Shown here in pieces: positions 35,450 through 43,191 of a stretch of 64,000 nucleotides of DNA. Where the stretch lies: assembly GCF_900156875.1 (NCBI RefSeq), contig NZ_LT707409.1, positions 3,307,435 through 3,371,434 on the forward strand, given 5' to 3'. Under the pieces are notes generated by a model, which saw only the letters and a program-made list of their open reading frames with translations, was not told where the DNA came from and did not search any database. The number at the start of each line of letters is the position of its first letter. Positions within the stretch are counted from its first letter, which is position 1. Source of the DNA: Robertmurraya dakarensis (GTDB lineage: Bacteria; Bacillota; Bacilli; Bacillales; Cytobacillaceae). The translations under genes and the position numbers were made by a program.

Positions 35450-36754
35450 TTATTCAACCGGCTTGCGGCCAATTGAATAATACTGGATGCCAAGTTCCTT
35501 CGCCTCGTGAAGTGGATAACAATTTCGCCCATCAAAAATGACTGGCTGCGCCATGCTTTCTTTGTATTGTGCTAGCGTAAGCTCTTTGATTTCTCTCCAC
35601 TCCGTGACAATAAATACCATATCTGCTTCTTGAATGGCCTCTAGCGCCGAATTTGCATAATTGATTTTGTCATGAAACAGTTCTTCTACATTACCCATTG
35701 CAATCGGATCAAAAACCGTAATTTGGGCATTCTCTTTTAGAAGACTCTCAATGATATCGATCGAAGGAGCTTCCCGAATATCGTCCGTATTCGGTTTAAA
35801 TGCCAATCCGAGCACGGTTACTTTTTTTCCAGTGAAGTCTTGAAAAAGTTCTTTCGCTTTCAGGAAAAGCTTATCCTTCTGGTATTTGTTCACGTTGATG
35901 ACCGATTCGAGAATTCTAAAATCAAAGTCGTACTGCTTTGCAAGGTAATTAAGCGCCTTTGTATCTTTTGGGAAACAAGATCCGCCGTACCCGATGCCTG
36001 CGCGAAGGAATTGATTTCCGATCCGCTTATCATAGCCCATTCCTTCCGCCACTTCTTCAATATTGGCGCCTGTTTTTTCACAAAGATTCGCGATTTCGTT
36101 GATAAAACTGATTTTCGTCGCTAAAAAGGCATTTGACGCATATTTGATCATTTCGGCACTGCGGATATCGGTCGTGACAATCGGAATGTTGAGCGGCTCG
36201 TAAATGCTTCTTAACAGCTGCGCCGTTTCTTGACTTTCCGTTCCAATCACAATCCGGTCTCCGTTAAAGGTATCGTGAATCGCTGACCCTTCTCTTAAAA
36301 ATTCCGGGTTAGAAGCGACTTCGATGTTAATCGATGGATCCACTCTCTCCTTAATAATGCGGGCAATTCTTTCGTTTGTCCCCACCGGCACGGTGCTTTT
36401 TACAACGATTACGGTGTCTTTGTGGATGTACTCGGAAATCATAATCGCTGCTTGCTCTACATAAGATAGGTTTGCTGAACCGTCCTCATTTTCCGGTGTA
36501 CCGACCGCGATAAAAATGCAATCGGCGTCAGCATATGCCTGCTCGGGCTCTGACGTGAAATGCAGCCTCTTAGCTTCAAGGTTTTTCGTGATCAAGTCTT
36601 CAAGGCCTGGTTCGTAAATCGGCGACTTTCCCCCATTGAGCTCTTGAATTTTTCTTTCATCTATATCAAAGCATGTGATGGTGTGTCCGACATCAGCCAG
36701 GCAGACACCTGTCACAAGCCCCACATATCCGGTTCCTGCTATCGTTATTTTCAT
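35450..36754 (-). CDS. ugd: UDP-glucose 6-dehydrogenase
   Basis: The 434-residue protein has the NAD fold (ITIAGTGYVGLVTGVCLAD), NPEFLREGSA, the catalytic Cys in GIGYGGSCFPKDTKAL and the third domain with VLGLAFKPNTDDIREAPS. It makes UDP-glucuronate from UDP-glucose. galU, which makes UDP-glucose, lies 87 bases upstream on the same strand, so both steps are likely co-expressed. B. subtilis has three such enzymes (tuaD, ywqF, ytcA); position near ywqA/ywqB suggests the ywqF counterpart. GlcA may enter the wall polymer or a teichuronic-type acid. GAAGGG precedes the ATG. Confidence 0.92.
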   Translation of the reverse strand: MKITIAGTGYVGLVTGVCLADVGHTITCFDIDERKIQELNGGKSPIYEPGLEDLITKNLEAKRLHFTSEPEQAYADADCIFIAVGTPENEDGSANLSYVEQAAIMISEYIHKDTVIVVKSTVPVGTNERIARIIKERVDPSINIEVASNPEFLREGSAIHDTFNGDRIVIGTESQETAQLLRSIYEPLNIPIVTTDIRSAEMIKYASNAFLATKISFINEIANLCEKTGANIEEVAEGMGYDKRIGNQFLRAGIGYGGSCFPKDTKALNYLAKQYDFDFRILESVINVNKYQKDKLFLKAKELFQDFTGKKVTVLGLAFKPNTDDIREAPSIDIIESLLKENAQITVFDPIAMGNVEELFHDKINYANSALEAIQEADMVFIVTEWREIKELTLAQYKESMAQPVIFDGRNCYPLHEAKELGIQYYSIGRKPVE

Positions 36755-36841
36755 GTTATCCCTTCTCTAAATCCTTAGTTGCGAGTGTGCTTCGCTTGTA
36801 AAATAGGTCCCAAATTCCCGAGGGGTTTCGGACATTTTTAT

Positions 36842-37717
36842 TTATTTATCATTTACCAATAATTGATTTAAATACTGACGCAGTTCGGTGCGTAAATCGT
36901 CGCGCTTCAAGGCCAGTTCGAGTGTGGCTTTGATGAAACCAAGCTTGTCCCCGACGTCATAACGGTCACCTTCAAAGTAGTATGCCAGCACTCTTTTTGT
37001 GTTCGTTAGTGTTCGCAGTGCATCGGTTAACTGCACTTCTCCGCCTGCTCCCGGCGGCAGATTTTCTAGAATTTTTAAGATTTCCGGTTCAAGAATGTAA
37101 CGCCCCATGATCGCATAGTTGGAAGGAGCCGCTTCCTGCTCTGGCTTTTCGACTAAGCTTTTAACTTGAAAGATGTTTTCGTCAAGTTTTTGCTCTGAAT
37201 CGATAATTCCGTATTTTGATACTTCTTCGCTTGGTACTTCTTGAATGCCGATCACGGTTGAATCGTGCTTTTCATAGACATCCATAAGCTGTTTCAGGCA
37301 TGGTGTCTCCGCTTGTACGATGTCATCGCCAAGCATGACGGCAAATGGTTCGTCGCCAATAAAACTGCGGGCGCAGTAAATCGCGTGCCCCAGCCCTTTC
37401 GGCTCTTTTTGCCTAATATAATGAATGTTCGCGAGGTTGGAGATTTCTCTGATTTCCTCGAGCCGATCCCATTTCCCTTTTTTGAGAAGAGTCTCTTCCA
37501 ACTCATAGGATTTATCAAAATGGTCTTCAATCGCACGCTTTCCGCGGCCGCTGATGATCATAATATCCTCGATGCCCGATTTCACCGCTTCTTCGACAAT
37601 GTATTGAATCGTTGGCTTATCCACAATCGGCAGCATTTCCTTCGGCTGTGCCTTCGTGGCCGGCAAAAAGCGTGTTCCCAGTCCAGCTGCCGGAATGATC
37701 GCTTTACGAATTTTCAT
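36842..37717 (-). CDS. galU: UTP-glucose-1-phosphate uridylyltransferase
   Basis: The ATG at 37717 ([20 protein letters not shown]) is chosen because GGGAGGTG lies 8 bases before it and it gives 291 residues, the usual GalU/GtaB length; the frame is open back to 37846. The nucleotidyltransferase signature is [20 protein letters not shown]. Other family motifs are [26 protein letters not shown] and SLVEKP. It forms UDP-glucose from UTP and glucose-1-phosphate for wall polymers and glycolipids. It lies upstream of ugd and is divergent from the LysM hydrolase gene. Confidence 0.94.
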   Translation of the reverse strand: MKIRKAIIPAAGLGTRFLPATKAQPKEMLPIVDKPTIQYIVEEAVKSGIEDIMIISGRGKRAIEDHFDKSYELEETLLKKGKWDRLEEIREISNLANIHYIRQKEPKGLGHAIYCARSFIGDEPFAVMLGDDIVQAETPCLKQLMDVYEKHDSTVIGIQEVPSEEVSKYGIIDSEQKLDENIFQVKSLVEKPEQEAAPSNYAIMGRYILEPEILKILENLPPGAGGEVQLTDALRTLTNTKRVLAYYFEGDRYDVGDKLGFIKATLELALKRDDLRTELRQYLNQLLVNDK

Positions 37718-37805
37718 GCAGGGCGCACCTCCCTCGTTCACCTGCATCATCATTGGATCTACTTCTATTTTCATATTAACTTTTATATCGATAAACATAA
37801 ATACA

Positions 37806-37840
37806 GGCATCACCCAAAAAGATGCCCGTCCACTATTATA
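37806..37840 (-). promoter_or_regulatory. galU -10 box and leader hairpin
   Basis: TATAAT lies at 37840-37835 on the minus strand, but no clear -35 is seen. A start near 37828 would place the hairpin GGCATC (37826-37821)/GATGCC (37811-37806) at the very 5' end of a leader of about 110 bases. It may stabilise the RNA or act as a weak attenuator. Confidence 0.45.
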
Positions 37841-37914
37841 GCTCAAACTCCAGTAGTTTACATGAAATAACCCCAGAATTCAAACACAAGTAACCAAATT
37901 GTAACATTATTAAT

Positions 37915-38013
37915 ATGGTACCAGGTACCGCCCATGGACACTTTCCCCTTTTTGTCCACCGCCGGTACCTGGTACCGGCGGTGGACAGTGTCTTTTCGGG
38001 ACGGACAGTACCT
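37915..38013. repeat. GGTACC-type palindromic element, copy A
   Basis: GGTACCAGGTACCG and ATGGACA (37917-37940) face TTGTCCACCGCC and GGTACCTGGTACC (37951-37976), then GCGGTGGACA and a decayed GACAGTACCTG. It can form nested hairpins. It lies between the divergent galU and LysM hydrolase genes. Nothing else codes in 37718-38177. Confidence 0.8.
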
Positions 38014-38126
38014 GAAGCATACTCAGCCAAGGTTTATCTTGCGAAATTTGCAGAGAATTTTGTAGAAATTTTTGGATTTATTTCTTGTAGAAATTGCTAA
38101 TTTTCAGTCAACAAAAATCGCTTATA

Positions 38127-38135
38127 TGGTAGAAT
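38127..38135 (+). promoter_or_regulatory. Extended -10 promoter of the LysM hydrolase
   Basis: TGGTAGAAT fits TGnTATAAT with one base off. The -35 side (GTCAAC near 38107) is weak. It is about 43 bases before the ATG, and the ribosome site GGAGGG is at 38161-38166. Confidence 0.5.
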
Positions 38136-38177
38136 AATGATAGATTAATAGCCAATTATAGGAGGGCTGAACTAACG

Positions 38178-39353
38178 ATGAAGAAAAAAGTTGTCGCTTT
38201 TACGACTGTTGCCATTCTATCATCAACAATCGCGTCAAACGCTTTAGCTGATACATATAAAGTGCAACAAGGAGACACACTTTCTTATATTGCAAAGAAG
38301 TATAGTTTAAGTGTTTCTGAGCTTAAAGCTTTAAATAATCTTTCATCAGATTTAATCTACGTGGATCAGACACTTAATGTAGCAGCAACTGCACAAGTAA
38401 AGGTGCCTGTAATTGACAAGGCTCCGGCTAAGCCAGCGGCAACCACCATGACAACTGCACCTGTCGTGTCCAAATCCTACTCTTCAGCTCCCGCTGCTGG
38501 GAGTACCGTCTACACCGTTGTTAAAGGCGATACGTTAGGAAAGATCGCGAATCAGCATAAAATCCCTCTGGCGGATTTAATGAAACTGAATAATCTTAGC
38601 AGTTACATGATCTATCCTGGACAAGTGCTGAAGGTATCGCAATCAGCTTCTCCTGCTCCTGCTGAAAAGGTTGATAAGGCGCCAGTTCCTCCGAAGGAAT
38701 CCAATTCAGCGCTATCAAGTACAGGTGAGTATGTTGTCAAAAGCGGTGATACATTAGGTCATATCAGCGTCAGAAACGGGATGACCGTGGCAGAACTAAA
38801 GGAACTGAATGCTCTTTCTTCTGACCTTATTTACGTTGGACAAAAATTAAAGCTGCGCGCTGGTTCCACGTCCAGCGCTAACAGTACATCAACCGTTAAG
38901 CCGATAACAGCTGATAAGGGTGACAACATCAGTACACCAGGGCAGACAGTAAAACCAGAAGCGTCTGAAGGTGACAGCCTCTACCCTGTTAATTCCCAAA
39001 GTTTAATAAATGAAGCAACCGATTTACTTGGGACTCCTTATGCTTGGGCAGGAAATTCACCGGAGGGCTTTGACTGCAGCGGATTTATTCATTATGTTTT
39101 AAATGGAGCTGGGACAAGCATGACCAGACAATCAACAGAAGGCTATTACAGCCGTTCCTTTTATATAGATGAACCGCAGCCAGGTGATTTTGTCTTTTTC
39201 GAGAACACCTATAAAGCTGGCATCTCACATATGGGAATCTATTTAGGAAATAATGAATTCATTCATGCCAGCTCTTCAAAAGGCGTCATCATCAGCAGCC
39301 TCGACGAACCTTACTATGAATCACGCTTCGATGGATTCAAGCGTTTATACTAG
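38178..39353 (+). CDS. LysM x3 NlpC/P60 peptidoglycan endopeptidase
   Basis: The 391-residue protein has a signal peptide (MKKKVVAFTTVAILSSTIAS, cleavage near ALA-DTY). Three LysM domains follow at about 27-68, 112-155 and 187-230 (YKVQQGDTLSYIAKKY, YTVVKGDTLGKIANQH, YVVKSGDTLGHISVRN), separated by Ser/Pro/Thr linkers. The NlpC/P60 domain (about 275-391) has the catalytic Cys in GFDCSGFIHYV and His in GISHMGIYLG. LysM modules hold it on glycan strands, and the enzyme cuts the D-Glu-(diamino acid) type bond, as B. subtilis LytE, LytF and CwlS do. A perfect palindromic terminator follows, so it is transcribed alone. Confidence 0.93.
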   Translation: MKKKVVAFTTVAILSSTIASNALADTYKVQQGDTLSYIAKKYSLSVSELKALNNLSSDLIYVDQTLNVAATAQVKVPVIDKAPAKPAATTMTTAPVVSKSYSSAPAAGSTVYTVVKGDTLGKIANQHKIPLADLMKLNNLSSYMIYPGQVLKVSQSASPAPAEKVDKAPVPPKESNSALSSTGEYVVKSGDTLGHISVRNGMTVAELKELNALSSDLIYVGQKLKLRAGSTSSANSTSTVKPITADKGDNISTPGQTVKPEASEGDSLYPVNSQSLINEATDLLGTPYAWAGNSPEGFDCSGFIHYVLNGAGTSMTRQSTEGYYSRSFYIDEPQPGDFVFFENTYKAGISHMGIYLGNNEFIHASSSKGVIISSLDEPYYESRFDGFKRLY

Positions 39354-39357
39354 TTAC

Positions 39358-39389
39358 TAGAAAAGACGTCCACGTGGACGTCTTTTCTA
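39358..39389 (+). terminator. Perfect 32-base palindromic terminator
   Basis: TAGAAAAGACGTCCAC is followed directly by its complement, ending in TCTTTTCTA. It lies 4 bases after the LysM hydrolase stop and could work on both strands. Confidence 0.85.
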
Positions 39390-39420
39390 TCTAAATTGAA
39401 GGTTTTTATCTTCTGTCCTC

Positions 39421-39483
39421 CCGGCGCGGACAATATCAAGAAAATGTCCACGAGCGGTACCTGGTACCTAAATGAAGGGTACC
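39421..39483. repeat. GGTACC-type palindromic element, copy B
   Basis: GCGCGGACA, then TGTCCACGAGC, GGTACCTGGTACC (39456-39468) and a last GGTACC at 39478-39483. It is a partial copy of the family at 37915, 41224 and 48126. It lies between convergent genes. Confidence 0.75.
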
Positions 39484-39486
39484 TAA

Positions 39487-39792
39487 TTATTTTGATATGC
39501 ATGTATGGATGCCGATGATGTTGAGGAAGTGGTGTATTTTGTTTAGGGATATTTTTATATATTCTTCACAGATTGTGTGCTCTTTGAGGTAGGCTATCTT
39601 TTTCTTTTGTCCGGCGGGATGATGATGGGTGGTGGTTCTGCGGTTGCTTTCAATTTCTTCACACGGTGCTTCACCATAAGTGAATACCACTGCTTCACCA
39701 ATCTTTTTAGCATTTTTACTAAAGTAAAACGAAAAGACAATGGCACATTCATGATCAATAAAAGAGGGTTGAATCTTCATTTCGATATCCAT
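39487..39792 (-). CDS. Hypothetical small protein
   Basis: A 101-residue frame starts MDIEMKIQPSFIDHECAIVF behind a strong AAAGGAGG ribosome site. It has a His-rich step (TTTHHHPAGQKKK) in the middle and a C-terminal part with a hydrophobic run (FLNIIGIHTC). There is no signal peptide. The GGTACC element ends 3 bases after its stop codon, so the natural C-terminus may have been changed by it. I do not recognise the family. Confidence 0.55.
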   Translation of the reverse strand: MDIEMKIQPSFIDHECAIVFSFYFSKNAKKIGEAVVFTYGEAPCEEIESNRRTTTHHHPAGQKKKIAYLKEHTICEEYIKISLNKIHHFLNIIGIHTCISK

Positions 39793-40008
39793 CCTATTTC
39801 CTCCTTTTACCGTTGTTCCTTATACTGTAACAAAATCCAGAAAAGGTGGTTTTTTCGATAGACATGGCAGAAACGCAGCCAAGCAAACCATATGTACCTA
39901 TATATCTTTTATTTTTATAAATATATAACTATAGGCATATGCTTAGGGAATATTTCTTCCTATCGATGATTACCCTTTTTACAACCCAGCTCTTCAAACA
40001 TAAAAAAA

Positions 40009-40027
40009 ACACCTCATAAAGAGATGT
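40009..40027 (-). terminator. Terminator of the PapR-like peptide gene
   Basis: On the minus strand ACATCTC (40027-40021) pairs with GAGGTGT (40015-40009) with one T-G pair, followed by TTTTTTTT. It lies 20 bases after the peptide gene's stop. Nothing else is seen in 39793-40008. Confidence 0.75.
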
Positions 40028-40047
40028 CCAAGAATAAGGGATATCAA

Positions 40048-40167
40048 TCAGTATTCAGATGGAAGTTCGTGAATGGAGTCGCCGCCGCCAATTGGCCCAG
40101 GCGAAATGATTCCTGCGTTTGTTGCTAAAATAAGCGCTAATGCTAGTCCGATAATACGTTTTTTCAT
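40048..40167 (-). CDS. PapR-like secreted signalling peptide precursor (39 residues)
   Basis: A short gene reads MKKRIIGLALALILATNAGI, then ISPGPIGGGDSIHELPSEY and TGA. GAGGAGG lies 8 bases before the ATG and a terminator follows, so it has full gene structure. The form is that of Phr/PapR peptides: a Lys/Arg start, a hydrophobic signal core, and a short mature end. The last residues ELPSEY resemble the DLPFEY end of B. cereus PapR, whose processed C-terminal 5-7 residues enter the cell and bind PlcR. It is divergent from a PlcR-like regulator, 190 bases away. In B. cereus papR lies behind plcR on the same strand. The exact mature peptide is not known. Confidence 0.72.
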   Translation of the reverse strand: MKKRIIGLALALILATNAGIISPGPIGGGDSIHELPSEY

Positions 40168-40357
40168 TGGTAAACCTCCTCAAAAAGTGTTGATAGCGTT
40201 AAAATGAATATATCTTGACTCTAGTAAAACATATTTCTACAATTTTCAATTTTTCGATATAAGTTGATTTTCTCTACTTTCTACTCTAGTAAATCCGTTA
40301 TACATACTATTTAACCAAAAAATATAATTTTGGGAATATTTGCAGGAGGTGTTTTAA
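40168..40357. promoter_or_regulatory. Divergent control region of peptide and regulator genes
   Basis: The word ACTCTAGTAAA occurs twice in the same direction (40218-40228 and 40283-40293). TATAAT at 40323-40328 is a likely -10 for the regulator, and TATATT near 40208-40213 (minus strand) a possible -10 for the peptide gene. The classical PlcR box TATGnAnnnnTnCATA was not found. AGGAGG at 40345-40350 is the regulator's ribosome site. Confidence 0.45.
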
Positions 40358-41260
40358 ATGGACTTTTCAGCAGTAGGGAAAAGGATCAAGGAGCTTCGCA
40401 AGCAAATCGGCTTGTCTCAAGGAGAGCTGGCCAAAGGGATTTGTACACAGGCGCAAATTAGTAAAATTGAAAACGGGGATGTTTATCCGTATGCTTCTAC
40501 TCTTTATTTGATTTCTGAACGGCTTGGTGTTGACGTTAACTACTTTTTTGACATCGGACTGACACCCCGCCTTGATTATGTACAAGAAGTTTGTAAGCAG
40601 CTTCGGATTACGAGGAGAACAATGAATTATGAAGAAATGAAGCAAATTGTGGAGATGGAGCAGAAGAACCCGCTGTTTTCGCAGAATAGACGAAACTATC
40701 AAGTGCTTCTCTGGCATAAAGGAATTTATGAGCATGCAATGAACAAGGATCTCGGAAAAGCTATACAGACCCTCCAAGAAGCCATTTCCCTCACGCAAAC
40801 TACCGAGAAAATTTACTCTGAGAGAGAGCTTGAGATTATGCTGACGATCGGGGTCATTTACTTTGAGGAAAATGATTTAGACAGCGCACTGAAAATATAT
40901 AAAACAGCTTTTCATGCCATTAAGCAGCTTCCTTATTTAAATGATATTTCGATACAAACCCGGCTTTATTATAATATCGGCCGCGTCCTTACCAGACAGG
41001 AGAAATACCATGAATCGATTCAGTACTGCCAAGAGGGAATTGACTGGTGCATCAAGAGGGAAAGCCTTTATCTGTTAGGGGAACTTCATTATCATACAGG
41101 CTACAACTACGAACTGCTAAACAACCCAATAAAAGCGATACAACTCATGGAAAAAGCCCGGCTCATCTTCGAACTCCAACACGACAATCGCTTCCTCACC
41201 TTCATCACCAAAAAAATCAAAAACATGGTACCAGGTACCCCTCATGGACAAATGGGGTAA
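40358..41260 (+). CDS. PlcR-like RNPP quorum-sensing regulator (HTH plus TPR)
   Basis: The 300-residue protein has an N-terminal XRE-type helix-turn-helix (about 5-60: VGKRIKELRKQIGLSQGELA, QAQISKIENGDVYP). The rest is five or so TPR-like helix pairs (about 80-290: GKAIQTLQEAISL, EENDLDSALKIYKTAF, YYNIGRVLTRQEKYHESIQY, LGELHYHTGYNYELLNN). This is the layout of PlcR, NprR and PrgX, where TPRs bind a re-imported peptide. A PapR-like gene lies head-to-head with it, which supports the assignment. The last 11 residues (MVPGTPHGQMG) are encoded by a GGTACC-type repeat that supplies the stop, so the native end was probably different. A strong AGGAGG ribosome site is present. Confidence 0.85.
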   Translation: MDFSAVGKRIKELRKQIGLSQGELAKGICTQAQISKIENGDVYPYASTLYLISERLGVDVNYFFDIGLTPRLDYVQEVCKQLRITRRTMNYEEMKQIVEMEQKNPLFSQNRRNYQVLLWHKGIYEHAMNKDLGKAIQTLQEAISLTQTTEKIYSERELEIMLTIGVIYFEENDLDSALKIYKTAFHAIKQLPYLNDISIQTRLYYNIGRVLTRQEKYHESIQYCQEGIDWCIKRESLYLLGELHYHTGYNYELLNNPIKAIQLMEKARLIFELQHDNRFLTFITKKIKNMVPGTPHGQMG

Positions 41261-41300
41261 GTTTGTCCACGGACGGTACCTGGTACCGTTCGTGGACATT
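41224..41300. repeat. GGTACC-type palindromic element, copy C, inside a gene end
   Basis: ATGGTACCAGGTACC and CATGGACA (41224-41250) face TTTGTCCACGGAC and GGTACCTGGTACC (41262-41287), then GTTCGTGGACA. It has the same module order as copy A. The first half lies in the reading frame of the PlcR-like gene and provides its last codons and stop. Confidence 0.82.
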
Positions 41301-41319
41301 TGTCTCCCTGAGGGAGACA
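41301..41319. terminator. Hairpin between convergent genes
   Basis: TGTCTCCC and GGGAGACA flank a TGA loop. T tracts are poor on both sides (plus: CCCCTGTTTATTT). It could end the regulator and the adaptor gene, or be part of the adjoining repeat. Confidence 0.5.
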
Positions 41320-41326
41320 CCCCTGT

Positions 41327-42514
41327 TTATTTGGTTAGGAGTCCTCGGCCGATGTAGCGGAGGATTTCTTTTTTGGGCATGGTGGTTAGCTCAGTTTTTG
41401 ATAGTTTACTTATGTTGATTGGGGTGAAGTAGGGCGCTTGGTTTTTGAGGCCTTCTGGTTCGTACGCAACCAATTCTCCTTCTTCCCCTTCACTAATCAG
41501 TTCGACGGTTTTACCTACAACAAGGCCTTTCTCGATTTCGCGCTTCTGCACCTTGCCATCCCGTCCAAGCACAAAAATGCTATCCTTTCTTATAGCCTTT
41601 TCTGATACCGTCAGAACATCCTGAGCTTCCGCTACTTTAATCTTCAACCCAACATTTGCCCCAACTGGAATCAATGTTTCCGGCTGCTCCTCAAGCTCGA
41701 CGGTAAAACTGTACTGGCTTTCCTCATCCAGCTTAGGATCACTTATCGGGTTAACAGACACACTTGAAACAGTCCCCTTCAATTTCTCCGGCAGCTTATT
41801 TGAAGTGATCGCAACTTCCATCCCTTCAGCGATTTCAAGCACCTCATCCTCATCCAATACGCCCTCCACCTTCATGTCATGCGAAGTAATCGTAACAACC
41901 GGATTTTGCAGTTCATAGCTGATGTCTTTCACGACACCCGCCATTCCGCTATCGACGGTCAAACTTCTAAGGCCGTCTTCGGCAATGTCGATGAGATCGT
42001 TATATTTATCAATTTCCGCTTCAACTTTTCCTAATTCCCATTTCTTTTCGGAGATTTCCGCTGAAAAACTGTTCACAATCGAATCAGCATAAGGGTTATC
42101 ATCCCCAAAAGATGTTGTTCTCTCGAGCTTCTCCAAATCATCGATATTATCCTCAAGCGCTTCTTTCTCACGGTCCAGTTTGGAGATTTCCGCTTCAAAA
42201 CTCGAGATGGTCGCCTCGATATCGACCGGAGAGTACTCAAATAAAGCTTCTCCAGACCTTACCTCTTCTCCCTCACTGACGAGAAACTCTTCAAAAATAC
42301 CGCTTCCAGCTTGATAGTAGACATACTCCTCTTGCGCAGGAACGAGTACGCCGGATTTATTTTTCGACAATACCAAGTCCTGTTCTTTAACTTCAGTCCA
42401 TTCACCAATATAAGCTGCTCTCTCGATTTTACTTTCTTTTTTAAAAATCAAGAAAAGGTTCGCGGCAAGCAATAACCCTATGATCGCCAGCACCGTCCAT
42501 TTTTTTCTATTCAA
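41327..42514 (-). CDS. HlyD/YknX-like membrane fusion (adaptor) protein
   Basis: The start is TTG at 42514 with AAAGGAGG 8 bases before it, 14 bases after the stop of the next gene. The 395-residue protein has one N-terminal membrane helix (TVLAIIGLLLAANLFLIF), a split lipoyl-like domain (GSGIFEEFLVSEGEEVRSGE), a coiled coil at about 105-195 (SFEAEISKLDREKEALEDNI), a beta-barrel domain and a C-terminal part. This is the RND/ABC efflux adaptor plan. Together with the Yip1-like gene it matches B. subtilis YknX and YknW. The ATPase and permease partners YknY and YknZ are not adjacent here. Confidence 0.8.
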   Translation of the reverse strand: MNRKKWTVLAIIGLLLAANLFLIFKKESKIERAAYIGEWTEVKEQDLVLSKNKSGVLVPAQEEYVYYQAGSGIFEEFLVSEGEEVRSGEALFEYSPVDIEATISSFEAEISKLDREKEALEDNIDDLEKLERTTSFGDDNPYADSIVNSFSAEISEKKWELGKVEAEIDKYNDLIDIAEDGLRSLTVDSGMAGVVKDISYELQNPVVTITSHDMKVEGVLDEDEVLEIAEGMEVAITSNKLPEKLKGTVSSVSVNPISDPKLDEESQYSFTVELEEQPETLIPVGANVGLKIKVAEAQDVLTVSEKAIRKDSIFVLGRDGKVQKREIEKGLVVGKTVELISEGEEGELVAYEPEGLKNQAPYFTPINISKLSKTELTTMPKKEILRYIGRGLLTK

Positions 42515-42528
42515 GTTTGCCGCCTCCT

Positions 42529-43191
42529 TTAAAGCATGACTTCAAATTTTATATAAGAAAAGAGTGCAGAAAAGATCCAGATAAATAGATTAGTAGATAA
42601 AACGATAAGTAGAAGTACCCCGTTCTTTTTCTCCGTTGTCCATTTTAAATATAAATAATGAAGGACCATCATCCAGATTGAAAAAATTGAAATGTTCCCA
42701 AGTAACTGGATGAGAAATTCAAGTCGAGTTACATACTGCGCCACAACACCCAATCCAAAAGGAGACGATGCCTCATCCAGTCCGAAAAACAGCTGAAATG
42801 GGATCAGCATGGCTTTTTCTAATAACGAAATTGCCGCTGTCAGCAAGCCGATCACCACTAGTTTGCTATACTCGATATCGGTAAAAACCCAAAAGACGAG
42901 CGCCGGGAAGAATATCAGTGCTGTCGTTATTAACATACTCAGAACAACTTGTCCAACCGCAAATAATGCCTTCATATTTTCAAACTCTGCTGCTGAAACA
43001 TCATAGATCTGCTTCGATAGTGATTCATTCCCAATTCCGAAAAAAGCAGAAATTCCTGCTAAAATTAGGCTAATCGCGAGAATCATGGAGGTACGTGTCC
43101 AAATTCCATGAATTTGCTCCGCTTTATGTAATTGATGTGCCGCGACATATGGTGAAAAAAGTCCTCGAAACAGCCTAACTTGAAAAAACAT
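42529..43191 (-). CDS. YIP1-family membrane protein, YknW-like
   Basis: The 220-residue protein begins MFFQVRLFRGLFSPYVAAHQ and has five hydrophobic segments (SMILAISLILAGISAFFGIG, LSMLITTALIFFPALVFWV, LVVIGLLTAAISLL, ISIFSIWMMVLHYLYL, LLIVLSTNLFIWIF). This is the Yip1 layout. In B. subtilis YknW is a Yip1 protein working with the YknXYZ exporter in resistance to the SDP toxin. It is the first gene of a two-gene unit with the adaptor. GGAGG lies 7 bases before the ATG. The assignment to YknW rests on fold type and gene pairing. Confidence 0.7.
   Translation of the reverse strand: MFFQVRLFRGLFSPYVAAHQLHKAEQIHGIWTRTSMILAISLILAGISAFFGIGNESLSKQIYDVSAAEFENMKALFAVGQVVLSMLITTALIFFPALVFWVFTDIEYSKLVVIGLLTAAISLLEKAMLIPFQLFFGLDEASSPFGLGVVAQYVTRLEFLIQLLGNISIFSIWMMVLHYLYLKWTTEKKNGVLLLIVLSTNLFIWIFSALFSYIKFEVML

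Noticed and set aside
37265-37870. 201-codon plus-strand frame
   Set aside because: It is antisense to galU, which has full family motifs.
40168-40357. Classical PlcR box
   Set aside because: No TATGnAnnnnTnCATA match was found on either strand.
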